Source of the DNA: Deltaproteobacteria bacterium
Lineage (GTDB): Bacteria > Desulfobacterota > DSM-4660 > Desulfatiglandales > HGW-15
Direction: 5' to 3'
Assembly: GCA_024641835.1 (NCBI GenBank)
Contig: JAHECH010000131.1
Span: 1-8,870 of the forward strand
Length of the DNA stretch: 8,870 nucleotides
Positions 1 to 6,953 of this stretch are shown piece after piece. A program made the translations under genes and the position numbers. The notes beneath the pieces are model-generated. The model saw nothing but the letters and a program-made list of their open reading frames with translations. It ran no database searches and was not told the origin of the DNA. How positions within the stretch are numbered: position 1 is the stretch's first letter; every line of letters begins with the position of its first letter.

Positions 1-119
1 GCTGGACGATTCCACGCTTCCGCTATGATCAGGTGATGCGGCTCGGATGGAAACTGCTGATGCCCCTTGCGCTGTTCAATATTTTCATCACCGGCGCGGT
101 GAGTCTCGCGCTCTCATGA
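1..119 (+). CDS. nuoH: NADH-quinone oxidoreductase subunit H, C-terminal fragment (partial at left edge)
   Basis: Only the last 38 codons are inside the window, read from position 3 to the TGA at 117-119. The peptide begins [17 protein letters not shown] and ends with a hydrophobic stretch ([15 protein letters not shown]). The PR-x-RYDQ-x-M-x-x-GWK pattern followed by a final membrane helix is the hallmark C-terminus of NuoH (ND1 family). This membrane subunit forms the quinone-binding chamber together with NuoB and NuoD and links the peripheral and membrane arms of complex I. The position immediately before nuoI, with a 16-base gap, is the standard nuo order and supports the call. The rest of the gene lies to the left, so nothing can be said about its start or its loop residues. 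Confidence 0.93.
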   Translation, partial: WTIPRFRYDQVMRLGWKLLMPLALFNIFITGAVSLALS

Positions 120-135
120 GGAATTCAGAGGGAAA

Positions 136-690
136 ATGACCGATCACGACACACACGGACAAGCTGTAGGGGAGAAGAAAGAGGTGAAGCGTTTCACCTC
201 GGAGATGAGGTTCCCCGAATTGCTCTACATCGTCGAAATCATCAGGGGGCTTGGGGTCACCTTGCGGCATCTTTTGCGCAACCTGTTGTCACCATCCTCC
301 ATGCCGGTGATCAGCTACCCTGAAGAGCGCCGCGTTTATGGATCCCTTTTCCGCGGCCGTCATTACATCCGGGTGAGGGAGGACGGCACTCCCCGTTGCG
401 TCGCCTGCATGATGTGCGCGACGGTCTGCCCGGCACGGTGCATAACGATCGTGGCTGAAGAATCACCAAACCCGGAGATCGAAAAGCGGCCGAAGTCATT
501 CACCATCGACGGACTGCGTTGCGTGATGTGCGGTTTCTGTGTGGATGCCTGTCCGGCTGAAGCGATCTACATGTCCGGTGAATATGAAATGGCGGAATAC
601 GCAAGGGAAGCGTGCATCTGGGATCTGGATTTTCTGATGAATCGGCCCAGCTTGAAAAACGCGCCGCCGGGCTATCGGCCTCTGGAGTAG
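136..690 (+). CDS. nuoI: NADH-quinone oxidoreductase subunit I (2x[4Fe-4S] ferredoxin-like)
   Basis: This 184-residue protein is the subunit of the hydrophilic arm that carries clusters N6a and N6b and passes electrons towards N2 and the quinone. Two ferredoxin motifs of the form CxxCxxCxxxCP are visible: Cys88, 91, 94, 98 and Cys129, 132, 135, 139. In this fold each cluster takes three Cys from one motif and the last Cys of the other. Two more cysteines (102 and 160) lie outside the motifs. Residues about 24-52 form the amphipathic segment, including the typical GLGVTLRHLLRN, that lies on the membrane surface in this family. The length is normal. The ATG at 136 follows AGAGGG at 127-132; the 3-base spacing is short but no better start is in frame. 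The gene sits 16 bases after nuoH and 1 base before nuoJ, so translation is probably coupled. Confidence 0.97.
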   Translation: MTDHDTHGQAVGEKKEVKRFTSEMRFPELLYIVEIIRGLGVTLRHLLRNLLSPSSMPVISYPEERRVYGSLFRGRHYIRVREDGTPRCVACMMCATVCPARCITIVAEESPNPEIEKRPKSFTIDGLRCVMCGFCVDACPAEAIYMSGEYEMAEYAREACIWDLDFLMNRPSLKNAPPGYRPLE

Positions 691-691
691 A

Positions 692-1210
692 ATGATGACG
701 GGTATCGGAATGACCATAGCTTTTTGGGTTTTCGCCGTCGCCGCGGTGGGCCTCTCCATAGCAGCCATCAGCGCGCGCCACCCCCTGAAGAGTGCGTTCT
801 TCCTGGTGGGCGTCTTCATGGTCACCGCTGCTCTATTCCTGCTGCTCGAAGCGCGGCTTGTGGCTATCCTGCAGGTCCTCGTTTATGCAGGGGCGATCAT
901 GGTCTTCGTCATCTTCGTGATCATGCTGATCAATCTGCGGTCCGGACAACTCGGCTCCAGAAGGATCACCCTGTCCAAGATAGCCGCTCTGATCATTGGC
1001 GTGGCCCTGGGCGTCAGTGTGCTGACGGTGGGATACCGGACGATTTCCGCGAAGCCGGTGCCCGAGGGCTTTGGGCAAGTGGAGGCGGTTTCAACAGCTC
1101 TTTACACCAGATTTGCCTTTGCTTTCGAAGCAGTATCGCTCTTGCTCCTCGTGGCCATCATCGGTGCGGTGGTGCTGGCTGGAAAGAGGGGTGAGGAGAA
1201 GAAGGGCTAA
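692..1210 (+). CDS. nuoJ: NADH-quinone oxidoreductase subunit J
   Basis: This membrane subunit (ND6 family, 172 residues) sits at the junction between the quinone-site module and the first antiporter-like subunit. About five hydrophobic segments are visible, near residues 7-27, 33-52, 56-81, 96-115 and 140-163. The third contains LQVLVYAGAIMVFVIFVIML, the most conserved stretch of NuoJ, where the helix carries a pi-bulge implicated in coupling. Acidic residues Glu53 and Glu146 lie at membrane boundaries. The start is ambiguous: ATGs at 692 and 695 are adjacent, and GGAG at 684-687 gives 4 or 7 bases of spacing. The 7-base spacing slightly favours 695, and a third in-frame ATG lies at 710. The C-terminus is a short charged tail (KRGEEKKG). 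The gene lies 1 base after nuoI and 3 bases before nuoK. Confidence 0.95.
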   Translation: MMTGIGMTIAFWVFAVAAVGLSIAAISARHPLKSAFFLVGVFMVTAALFLLLEARLVAILQVLVYAGAIMVFVIFVIMLINLRSGQLGSRRITLSKIAALIIGVALGVSVLTVGYRTISAKPVPEGFGQVEAVSTALYTRFAFAFEAVSLLLLVAIIGAVVLAGKRGEEKKG

Positions 1211-1213
1211 CCC

Positions 1214-1549
1214 ATGGATCTGTCCCAGTTGTCCCACATCCGTTTTGAGGTTTCTCTGTATCACGTCATCGCTCTGTCGATGGTTCTTTTTGTCACTGGA
1301 GCCATGGGTGTGCTGTTGCGGCGCAATGTCCTGATTGTGCTCATGTCCCTTGAACTGATGCTCAATGCCGCCAACCTGGCACTGGTCGCCTTCTCTCGGT
1401 ATCATGCCCAGCAAGATGCGCAGGTTGCTGTATTTCTCATCATGGCTATAGCGGCTGCAGAGGTGGCAGTGGGGCTGGCGATTATAGTCAAGATATTCCG
1501 CGATCGTGGCGTCATCAATGTGGACCTGATGAAAGGGTTGAAAAGGTAG
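1214..1549 (+). CDS. nuoK: NADH-quinone oxidoreductase subunit K
   Basis: This small membrane subunit (ND4L/MrpC family, 111 residues) has three transmembrane helices, near residues 17-36, 39-61 and 71-94. The family motif VLMSLELMLNAANL is intact and places a membrane-buried Glu at 47. The second essential buried Glu is at 83, in IAAAEVAVGLAI. Their 36-residue separation matches E. coli NuoK Glu36 and Glu72 exactly, with an N-terminus 11 residues longer here. These two glutamates belong to the polar chain that carries charge between the quinone module and the pumping subunits. AAGGG at 1202-1206 stands 7 bases before the ATG and lies in the end of nuoJ. The gaps are 3 bases on both sides, consistent with coupled translation in the nuo operon. 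Confidence 0.96.
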   Translation: MDLSQLSHIRFEVSLYHVIALSMVLFVTGAMGVLLRRNVLIVLMSLELMLNAANLALVAFSRYHAQQDAQVAVFLIMAIAAAEVAVGLAIIVKIFRDRGVINVDLMKGLKR

Positions 1550-1552
1550 AGG

Positions 1553-3532
1553 ATGAACTCCCTCGGCTATTTATGGTTGATCCCTGTGATGCCGCTTCTA
1601 GGAGCGGTCTTTAACGGGATTTTTGCCTACAAAGCGCCGCGCTGGCTCATCTCCTGGGTTGGTTGTGGCACGGTAGGCGTTGCGTTCTACGTGGCGATCA
1701 AGGGGCTTATCGCCTTAGCCGGGCTGCCTGATAGCACTCGTGTCATTTCCGACCATTTCTACACGTGGATGGCGGCGGGCGATTTCACTGTGGACTTCAA
1801 TTTTTACCTCGATCCTCTCTCCTCTGTCATGGCCTTGGTGGTCACCGGTGTCGGCTTCCTGATTCATGTCTATTCCATGGGTTACATGCACGACGATTCC
1901 GGTTACGGAAAGTACTTCTCTTTCCTGAACCTCTTCATCTTTTCCATGACCGTGCTGATCCTCTCCGACAACCTTGTCGGTTTATTCCTTGGCTGGGAAG
2001 GCGTTGGACTTTGCAGCTATCTCCTCATCGGCTTCTGGTATGAAGACAACGAGAAGGCCGACGCGGGGAAAAAGGCGTTCATTGTCAACCGCATCGGCGA
2101 CGCCGGGTTCATCTTCGGAATAGCGATTCTTTTCTGGTCTTTCGGCACAACAAGCATCCCCCAGCTTGCGGAGATCATCCATTCGAAGTCCGCTCCCGTG
2201 GAACTGGGGATTATCACGATTGCCTGCATCAGCCTCTTCATCGGCGCCACCGGTAAGAGCGCCCAGCTTCCGCTCTACGTCTGGCTTCCGGACGCCATGG
2301 CCGGTCCGACTCCCGTATCCGCATTGATCCATGCGGCGACCATGGTGACTGCCGGGGTGTACATGGTAGCCCGTATGAATTTCCTCTACATCCTGTCGCC
2401 TGTGGCGATGGGGGTGGTGGCGGGCGTGGGTGTGCTTACGGCTGTCTGGTCGGCGATGATCGCGTTTACCCAGAATGACATCAAGAAGGTGCTTGCCTAT
2501 TCCACGGTCAGTCAGCTCGGGTACATGTTCGTGGGGGTCGGTGTGGGTGCTTTTACCGCGGGGATATTCCATCTGATGACTCATGCTTTTTTCAAGGCAT
2601 GCCTCTTTCTCGGGAGCGGTGCCGTGATCCATTATCTGCATGGCGAGCAAGACATCCAAAAGATGGGCGGCTTGCGTCATATGCCGGGAATGAAGGCCGT
2701 GTTTTACTCCTGGGTTGCTGCTGCCCTCGCCATATCCGGGTTGCCGCTCCTCACGAGCGGCTTCTTCTCCAAAGATGAGATTCTCTGGATGGCCCTGGCG
2801 AGCGAACGCGGGGCTCTGTGGATTTATCTGATCGGCGCGATTACGGCCGTTTTCACCGCCATTTACATGTGGCGCCTGACGGTGCTTACCTTTTTTGGTG
2901 AAAGCCGGGTGGACAAGCATGCAGCGGAGCATCCCCATAAGCCCGCTTTCTCCATGTGGGGAGTGGTGGCCATCCTCGGCTTTCTCTCCATCATCGGTGG
3001 CTGGGTCGGTATCCCCGCTTTTCTGGGCGAGGCACTCCATATCCCGAACTTTTTCGAGCACTGGCTCGCCCCGGTTTTCGAGTCTTCCCATCTGGCGTTC
3101 CGTGCTTCCATCGGTGATGCCCATGCTGTCCATTCCCTTGAAATGACGGCTTTCGTCATTGGCTTGATTATCCCGGCGGTTGGCATCGGCCTGGGCTTGT
3201 ATCTGTGGACATCTCAACGAGAACTTCTGGCAAATCTTGCCAGGAAGGGGATCACTTCCTTGTTTTACCGCGCCTCCCTGGCCAAGTTCTATGTGGACGA
3301 AATCTACGATGCGGTTGTGGTGCAGCCCATCAAGCATCTCTCCGTCTGGGTATTTTGGCAAGGTGTGGATGTTCGAATCATCGATCGGACGGTGAATCTG
3401 GTCGGCAGGGCGACGACGTTTGCGGGTGACGTTATCCGGTATGTACAGACCGGCAACGTGCAGTTCTACGCCTTCAGCATGTTTGCCGGGCTGGCGGTGA
3501 TTATTTGGGTTATCATCTCAGTCTTGCGGTGA
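1553..3532 (+). CDS. nuoL: NADH-quinone oxidoreductase subunit L (distal antiporter-like proton pump)
   Basis: This is the largest membrane subunit (659 residues; E. coli NuoL has 613), the Mrp-antiporter-like pump at the far end of the membrane arm. The N-terminal domain (near residues 80-130) contains DPLS and HVYSMGYM and is followed by the proton-translocation core. Visible key residues are Glu149 in GWEGVGLCSYLLIGFW, Asp183 in NRIGDAGF, Lys235 in GATGKSAQLPLYVWLPDAM, His260 in LIHAATMVTAGVY, Lys348 in HAFFKACLF and Lys407 in FFSKDEI. They correspond to E. coli Glu144, Asp178, Lys229, His254, Lys342 and Lys399, so the channel looks functional. Residues about 530-630 fit the long lateral helix that braces NuoM and NuoN, and a last membrane anchor follows at about 638-657. 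AAGG at 1543-1546 is 6 bases before the ATG, inside the end of nuoK, with a 3-base gap between the genes. Confidence 0.97.
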   Translation: MNSLGYLWLIPVMPLLGAVFNGIFAYKAPRWLISWVGCGTVGVAFYVAIKGLIALAGLPDSTRVISDHFYTWMAAGDFTVDFNFYLDPLSSVMALVVTGVGFLIHVYSMGYMHDDSGYGKYFSFLNLFIFSMTVLILSDNLVGLFLGWEGVGLCSYLLIGFWYEDNEKADAGKKAFIVNRIGDAGFIFGIAILFWSFGTTSIPQLAEIIHSKSAPVELGIITIACISLFIGATGKSAQLPLYVWLPDAMAGPTPVSALIHAATMVTAGVYMVARMNFLYILSPVAMGVVAGVGVLTAVWSAMIAFTQNDIKKVLAYSTVSQLGYMFVGVGVGAFTAGIFHLMTHAFFKACLFLGSGAVIHYLHGEQDIQKMGGLRHMPGMKAVFYSWVAAALAISGLPLLTSGFFSKDEILWMALASERGALWIYLIGAITAVFTAIYMWRLTVLTFFGESRVDKHAAEHPHKPAFSMWGVVAILGFLSIIGGWVGIPAFLGEALHIPNFFEHWLAPVFESSHLAFRASIGDAHAVHSLEMTAFVIGLIIPAVGIGLGLYLWTSQRELLANLARKGITSLFYRASLAKFYVDEIYDAVVVQPIKHLSVWVFWQGVDVRIIDRTVNLVGRATTFAGDVIRYVQTGNVQFYAFSMFAGLAVIIWVIISVLR

Positions 3533-3594
3533 AGGTGCTGAAGCAAGTGACAGGCAACGAGTGGCAAGTGACGAGTAAGGCATAACCCTCTTAA
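3533..3594 (+). repeat. Degenerate 7-base tandem repeat in the nuoL-nuoM spacer
   Basis: The 62-base gap between nuoL and nuoM contains back-to-back heptamers: AGTGACA (3546-3552), GGCAACG (3553-3559), AGTGGCA (3560-3566), AGTGACG (3567-3573) and AGTAAGG (3574-3580), preceded by a weaker copy, TGAAGCA (3539-3545). The consensus is close to AGTGACG. The octamer CAAGTGAC occurs twice (3544-3551 and 3565-3572). Similar degenerate heptamer runs are known as short intergenic repeats in several bacterial groups. Its role here is unknown; it may simply be expanded spacer DNA. It ends 14 bases before nuoM and takes the place where a ribosome binding site would be expected. Confidence 0.7.
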
Positions 3595-5310
3595 ATGAAT
3601 GCGATGGATGAGTTTAACACATACAGATTTCCGATTCTAAGCGCGATCATCTTTTTGCCCCTTATCGGGATCCTGCTGGTCGCCTTCGTGGACAAAGCAG
3701 AGGACAAGCTGATCAAAGGGATCGGTTTTGCCGCCATGCTCGCAGGCTTTTTCATTTCCATTCCTCTGTGGGTAGGCTTTGACGCAGAGACTTCGAGCAT
3801 CCAGTTTGTGGAAAAGATCCCCTGGATGCCCAACCTTGGAATCAGCTACCATCTCGGCATTGACGGCATTTCTCTGCTCCTCATCATGCTGACCACTTTC
3901 CTCGGCCCCGTGATCATGCTCTCCATCTGGCACGCCATTAACAAGCGTGTCAAGGAGTTTGTGATTTCCCTGCTCCTCATGCAGACGGCCATGATCGGCA
4001 CTTTCTCGGCGCTCAACCTCTTTCTGTTCTACATCTTCTGGGAACTCATGCTGGTGCCCATGTACCTCATCATCGGCGTCTGGGGAGGACCTCGCAGGAT
4101 CTATGCGGCGGTCAAGTTTTTCGTTTATACCATGGTGGGCTCCTTGCTGATGCTGGTGGCCATCTTTTACATCTACCGACTCGGCGTCGAGCAGTTCGGC
4201 AAGCCGACGCTGGACATTTTCAGCCTCTATGATCTGAAAATCCCCGAACAGGCGCGGTTCCTCGGGATTGGGGTGCAGCACCTGCTTTTTCTTGCTTTCG
4301 CTCTCTCCTTTGCGATCAAGGTGCCCATGTTTCCCTTCCACACCTGGTTGCCCGATGCGCACGTCGAGGCGCCGACCGCCGGCTCGGTCGTGCTCGCTGC
4401 GGTGCTCCTGAAGATGGGAACATACGGTTTCATTCGCCTCGCGATACCCTTGTTCCCGGATGCGGCCATCGATTTCACGCCATTGATCGCGGTTCTTGCA
4501 GTGATCGGGATCGTCTACGGCGCGCTGGTATCCATGGTGCAACCGGACCTGAAGAAGCTCGTTGCCTTCAGTTCGGTCAGCCATCTCGGCTTTGTGATGC
4601 TCGGGATGGTGGCTTATAACGCCATGGGTGTAAGCGGTTCGGTGCTCCAGATGGTCAACCATGGTCTCTCCACGGGTGCACTGTTTCTTATCGTGGGGTT
4701 CATTTACGAGCGGCGGCACACCCGCCTGATTTCCGATTTCGGCGGGATCGCCAAAGTAATGCCTGTGTTTGCGGCCTTTTTCATGATTGTGACGCTCTCC
4801 TCGGTCGGCCTCCCGGGCACGAACGGCTTCATTGGTGAGTTCCTCGTGCTTTTGGGCGCCTACTCGGCTGCGTTCTCGAAAACCTTGCTGGCGGGTGGTA
4901 CCCATCTTTTCGGAGGAGCCGTGATCCTGGTCATCCTGGCCACGAGTGGCGTTATCTTCGGCGCGGTTTACATGCTCTGGATGTTCCAGCGAGTCATGTT
5001 CGGTAAAGTCACCAAGGAAGAGAACCGTCATTTAAAGGACCTTAGCCTGCGCGAGGTCTTTGTGCTTCTGCCGATCGTTGTCGTCATCTTTGTCATCGGC
5101 GTTTACCCCGATCCGTTTCTGCGAAGAGTGTCCGTTTCTGTGGATCAGTTCAATGCCCGGATGAGAGCGCAGAGGCAAACCATTTTTGCGATGACGGTTG
5201 AACGGCCAAAACCCCCGGTAGAGCTTGCAAGGGTGTTGGTACCGTCCGCACCGGTCAAAGGTGCTGGTTCCTCGGAGCGTGCCGGAGGGTCTGCTCATGC
5301 TGCCCATTGA
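3595..5310 (+). CDS. nuoM: NADH-quinone oxidoreductase subunit M (antiporter-like proton pump) with long C-terminal tail
   Basis: This is the middle antiporter-like subunit (ND4 family, 571 residues, against 509 in E. coli). Key pump residues are visible: Glu150 in FYIFWELMLVPMYLIIG, Lys242 in SFAIKVPMFPFHTWLPDAHVE, Lys273 in LLKMGTYGFIR and Glu415 in NGFIGEFLVLLGA, matching E. coli Glu144, Lys234, Lys265 and Glu407. About 14 membrane segments end near residue 503. Residues about 520-571 are a Pro/Ala/Ser-rich hydrophilic tail that accounts for most of the extra length. A stop codon (3592-3594) lies directly before the ATG at 3595, so this is the earliest ATG in this frame; ATG 3604 is an alternative. 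No good Shine-Dalgarno site is seen. The gene lies 62 bases after nuoL and overlaps nuoN by 14 bases. Confidence 0.96.
   Translation: MNAMDEFNTYRFPILSAIIFLPLIGILLVAFVDKAEDKLIKGIGFAAMLAGFFISIPLWVGFDAETSSIQFVEKIPWMPNLGISYHLGIDGISLLLIMLTTFLGPVIMLSIWHAINKRVKEFVISLLLMQTAMIGTFSALNLFLFYIFWELMLVPMYLIIGVWGGPRRIYAAVKFFVYTMVGSLLMLVAIFYIYRLGVEQFGKPTLDIFSLYDLKIPEQARFLGIGVQHLLFLAFALSFAIKVPMFPFHTWLPDAHVEAPTAGSVVLAAVLLKMGTYGFIRLAIPLFPDAAIDFTPLIAVLAVIGIVYGALVSMVQPDLKKLVAFSSVSHLGFVMLGMVAYNAMGVSGSVLQMVNHGLSTGALFLIVGFIYERRHTRLISDFGGIAKVMPVFAAFFMIVTLSSVGLPGTNGFIGEFLVLLGAYSAAFSKTLLAGGTHLFGGAVILVILATSGVIFGAVYMLWMFQRVMFGKVTKEENRHLKDLSLREVFVLLPIVVVIFVIGVYPDPFLRRVSVSVDQFNARMRAQRQTIFAMTVERPKPPVELARVLVPSAPVKGAGSSERAGGSAHAAH
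5284..5289 (+). promoter_or_regulatory. Ribosome binding site that fixes the nuoN start
   Basis: GGAGGG at 5284-5289, inside the end of nuoM, stands 7 bases before the ATG at 5297. This selects 5297 over the upstream in-frame TTG at 5225, which has no such site and would add 24 unlike residues, and over the ATG at 5312, which is 22 bases away. Confidence 0.75.
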
Positions 5311-6757
5311 CATGAAACAATTTCCTGTTGAAATTCTGACCCCGGAGCTGGTGCTGATCGGTTTTGCTTTTATGATTCTTCTTGTGGGTGCCTTCTCCAG
5401 GACCGCCGAGAGCAGACTTTATGCCGGCCTCATGGCCGCCAGCGGTTTGGTGATCGCAGGATTGTTCGCTCTTCATGCTTACGGTGTGAAAGCCGAAGCC
5501 TTTTACGGAGCGTATCAGCTGGATTCGTTCGGCGTGTTCTTAAAGGTTGTCATCCTTGCAGGGACGTTCATCACAACGCTCCTGTCCATGGACTATCTCC
5601 GGCGCAGCGATATCCAGATTTATGAGTACTACTCGCTGCTCCTCTTCGCCGCGGTGGGAATGATGCTGCTCGTGAGCTGCGCAGACCTCATCAGTATCTT
5701 GATCGCCATCGAGATCATGTCCCTATCCGTTTACGTCCTGGTCGGTATTCGCCGGGATGAGCCCTTTGCCACCGAGGCTGCACTGAAGTACTTCATCCTC
5801 GGTTCATTCGCATCCGGCATCCTCGTCTACGGGATTGCCATGGTTTACGGAGCTGCCGAATCCATCAACCTGAATCAGATTGCGAGCGCTGTGATGAGAG
5901 GCACGATTCAGGAGCCGAAGCTTTTCGCCATCGGCATAGGTCTGATCCTGGTGGGGTTCGGTTTCAAGATCGCCAGCGTGCCTTTCCATATGTGGGCTCC
6001 CGACGTCTACCAGGGTGCTCCTGCGCCGATAACGGGCTTCATGTCCATGGGCGTCAAGGCTGCAGCCTTTGGCGCGGCGATCCGCGTGTTTGCCATTGCT
6101 TTTGGAAATAACATCTCGGATTGGCAACCTATCCTCTGGTGGCTTGCGGTGCTGACCATGCTCGGCGGGAACCTCATGGCTCTGATGCAGCAGAATATCA
6201 AGCGCATGCTCGCCTATTCGAGCATCGCTCATGCCGGCTACATTCTGGTGGGCCTCGCGGTAGGCACATTGCAAGCAGGGGCCGCGATGCTCTTTTACCT
6301 GGCGGCGTATGCGTTCATGAACCTCGGCGCCTTCGGTGTCATCGTGGCAGTGAGCGGCGGTGAAAAAGAGCTGGAGAATATCCCGGATTGGTCGGGGCTT
6401 GCTTACCGCTACCCGCTCCTGGGTGCAGCCATGGCCCTTTGTCTCTTCTCCTTGATCGGCATGCCGCCGACAGGCGGCTTTTTCGCCAAGTTCTATCTCT
6501 TCTATTCAGCCGTCGCCGCAGGCGATGTTCCCATCGTCGTTATCGGTGTGATTGCCAGCATGATCAGCCTCTACTTCTACCTCAAGGTCATCGTCTATAT
6601 GTATATGCGCGATCCGGAGCGTGAGATTGTTCCTGCTGCCCCGAACCTGAGCGTGCGGCTCGGCGTGCTTCTCGCGTCCTGCGCTGTGCTTTACCTTGGG
6701 ATCCTACCGGGAAGCGTCCTGGGCTGGGCGACCTCCTCAATGGCCACGCTTTTCTAA
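5297..6757 (+). CDS. nuoN: NADH-quinone oxidoreductase subunit N (proximal antiporter-like proton pump)
   Basis: This is the antiporter-like subunit nearest the quinone module (ND2 family). From the ATG at 5297 it is 486 residues, almost the same as E. coli NuoN (485). The channel residues are visible: Glu139 in LIAIEIMSLSVYVLVG, Lys164 in AALKYFILGSFASG, Lys224 in GFGFKIASVPFHMWAPDVYQG (a strong family signature), Lys254 in MGVKAAAFGA and Lys398 in GGFFAKFYLF. They correspond to E. coli Glu133, Lys158, Lys217, Lys247 and Lys395. About 14 membrane helices cover the whole chain. The start is set by GGAGGG at 5284-5289. The first 14 bases overlap the end of nuoM in another frame, implying translational coupling. 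It is the last nuo gene here, which is the usual end of the operon. Confidence 0.96.
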   Translation: MLPIDMKQFPVEILTPELVLIGFAFMILLVGAFSRTAESRLYAGLMAASGLVIAGLFALHAYGVKAEAFYGAYQLDSFGVFLKVVILAGTFITTLLSMDYLRRSDIQIYEYYSLLLFAAVGMMLLVSCADLISILIAIEIMSLSVYVLVGIRRDEPFATEAALKYFILGSFASGILVYGIAMVYGAAESINLNQIASAVMRGTIQEPKLFAIGIGLILVGFGFKIASVPFHMWAPDVYQGAPAPITGFMSMGVKAAAFGAAIRVFAIAFGNNISDWQPILWWLAVLTMLGGNLMALMQQNIKRMLAYSSIAHAGYILVGLAVGTLQAGAAMLFYLAAYAFMNLGAFGVIVAVSGGEKELENIPDWSGLAYRYPLLGAAMALCLFSLIGMPPTGGFFAKFYLFYSAVAAGDVPIVVIGVIASMISLYFYLKVIVYMYMRDPEREIVPAAPNLSVRLGVLLASCAVLYLGILPGSVLGWATSSMATLF

Positions 6758-6836
6758 CGGTTATCGACATCAGCCCTTTCAAGTAGCAGAATATGACGCC
6801 TGTCTTTCCGGCCCAGCCTCGCCAGAATAAAACATC

Positions 6837-6865
6837 TTGCGCCCGGTAAACGAAAGGGATATGAA
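6837..6865 (+). promoter_or_regulatory. Possible weak sigma-70-type promoter for the UPF0182 gene
   Basis: TTGCGC (6837-6842) and TATGAA (6860-6865) are separated by 17 bases, the preferred spacing, but match the -35 and -10 consensus at only 3 and 4 of 6 positions. The surrounding DNA becomes AT-richer here. Such matches arise often by chance, so this is only a candidate. Confidence 0.2.
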
Positions 6866-6883
6866 TATGCTTTAATCTTGTTC

Positions 6884-6914
6884 CGCGAGACGTGAAAACA
6901 GAATTCGCGTTTTT
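6884..6914 (+). terminator. Possible weak hairpin followed by a T-run
   Basis: CGCGA (6884-6888) can pair with TCGCG (6905-6909), plus one G-T pair, leaving a loop of about 14 bases, followed by TTTTT (6910-6914). The stem is short and the loop large, so an intrinsic terminator is doubtful. If real, it would lie downstream of the candidate promoter, in the leader of the UPF0182 gene, and could end nuo read-through or act as an attenuator. Confidence 0.15.
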
Positions 6915-6938
6915 GGTGTTAACCTTTGGGATCCTTGG

Positions 6939-6945
6939 GGAGGAG
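6939..6945 (+). promoter_or_regulatory. Strong ribosome binding site of the UPF0182 gene
   Basis: GGAGGAG at 6939-6945 is a near-perfect anti-16S match, 8 bases before the ATG at 6954. Another ATG at 6947 is only 1 base away, is out of frame and reaches a stop after 27 codons, so 6954 is the start. Confidence 0.75.
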
Positions 6946-6953
6946 AATGGCTT

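Larger units (their letters stand above)
6758..6953. other. Gene-free spacer between nuoN and the UPF0182 gene
   Basis: This 196-base stretch shows no convincing ORF or RNA gene. No strong hairpin plus T-run directly follows nuoN, so a clear operon terminator is not visible and read-through into the next gene is possible. The only signals are a weak promoter-like pair (6837-6865), a weak hairpin with a T-run (6884-6914) and the ribosome binding site of the next gene (6939-6945). Confidence 0.6.

Noticed and set aside
1982..3361. Long antisense open frame (459 codons) opposite nuoL
   Set aside because: It lies wholly within nuoL, whose conserved residues are all intact, and its translation is rich in His, Asp, Glu, Arg and Gly with no recognisable domain, as expected for the complement of a membrane-protein gene.
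3637..5031. Long antisense open frame (464 codons) opposite nuoM
   Set aside because: It gives a very charged, low-information translation mirroring NuoM hydrophobic codons. No family pattern is seen, and a stop-free antisense frame is common in GC-rich genes with strong codon bias.
5225..5296. N-terminal extension of nuoN from a TTG at 5225
   Set aside because: The extra 24 residues do not resemble NuoN, lie inside nuoM and lack a ribosome binding site, while GGAGGG is well placed for the ATG at 5297, which gives the normal family length.
6774..6858. Inverted repeat CCCTTTC (6774-6780) and GAAAGGG (6852-6858) after nuoN
   Set aside because: The 7-base arms are perfect but 71 bases apart with no T-run after the second arm, so it is not a convincing terminator or operator and is likely chance.
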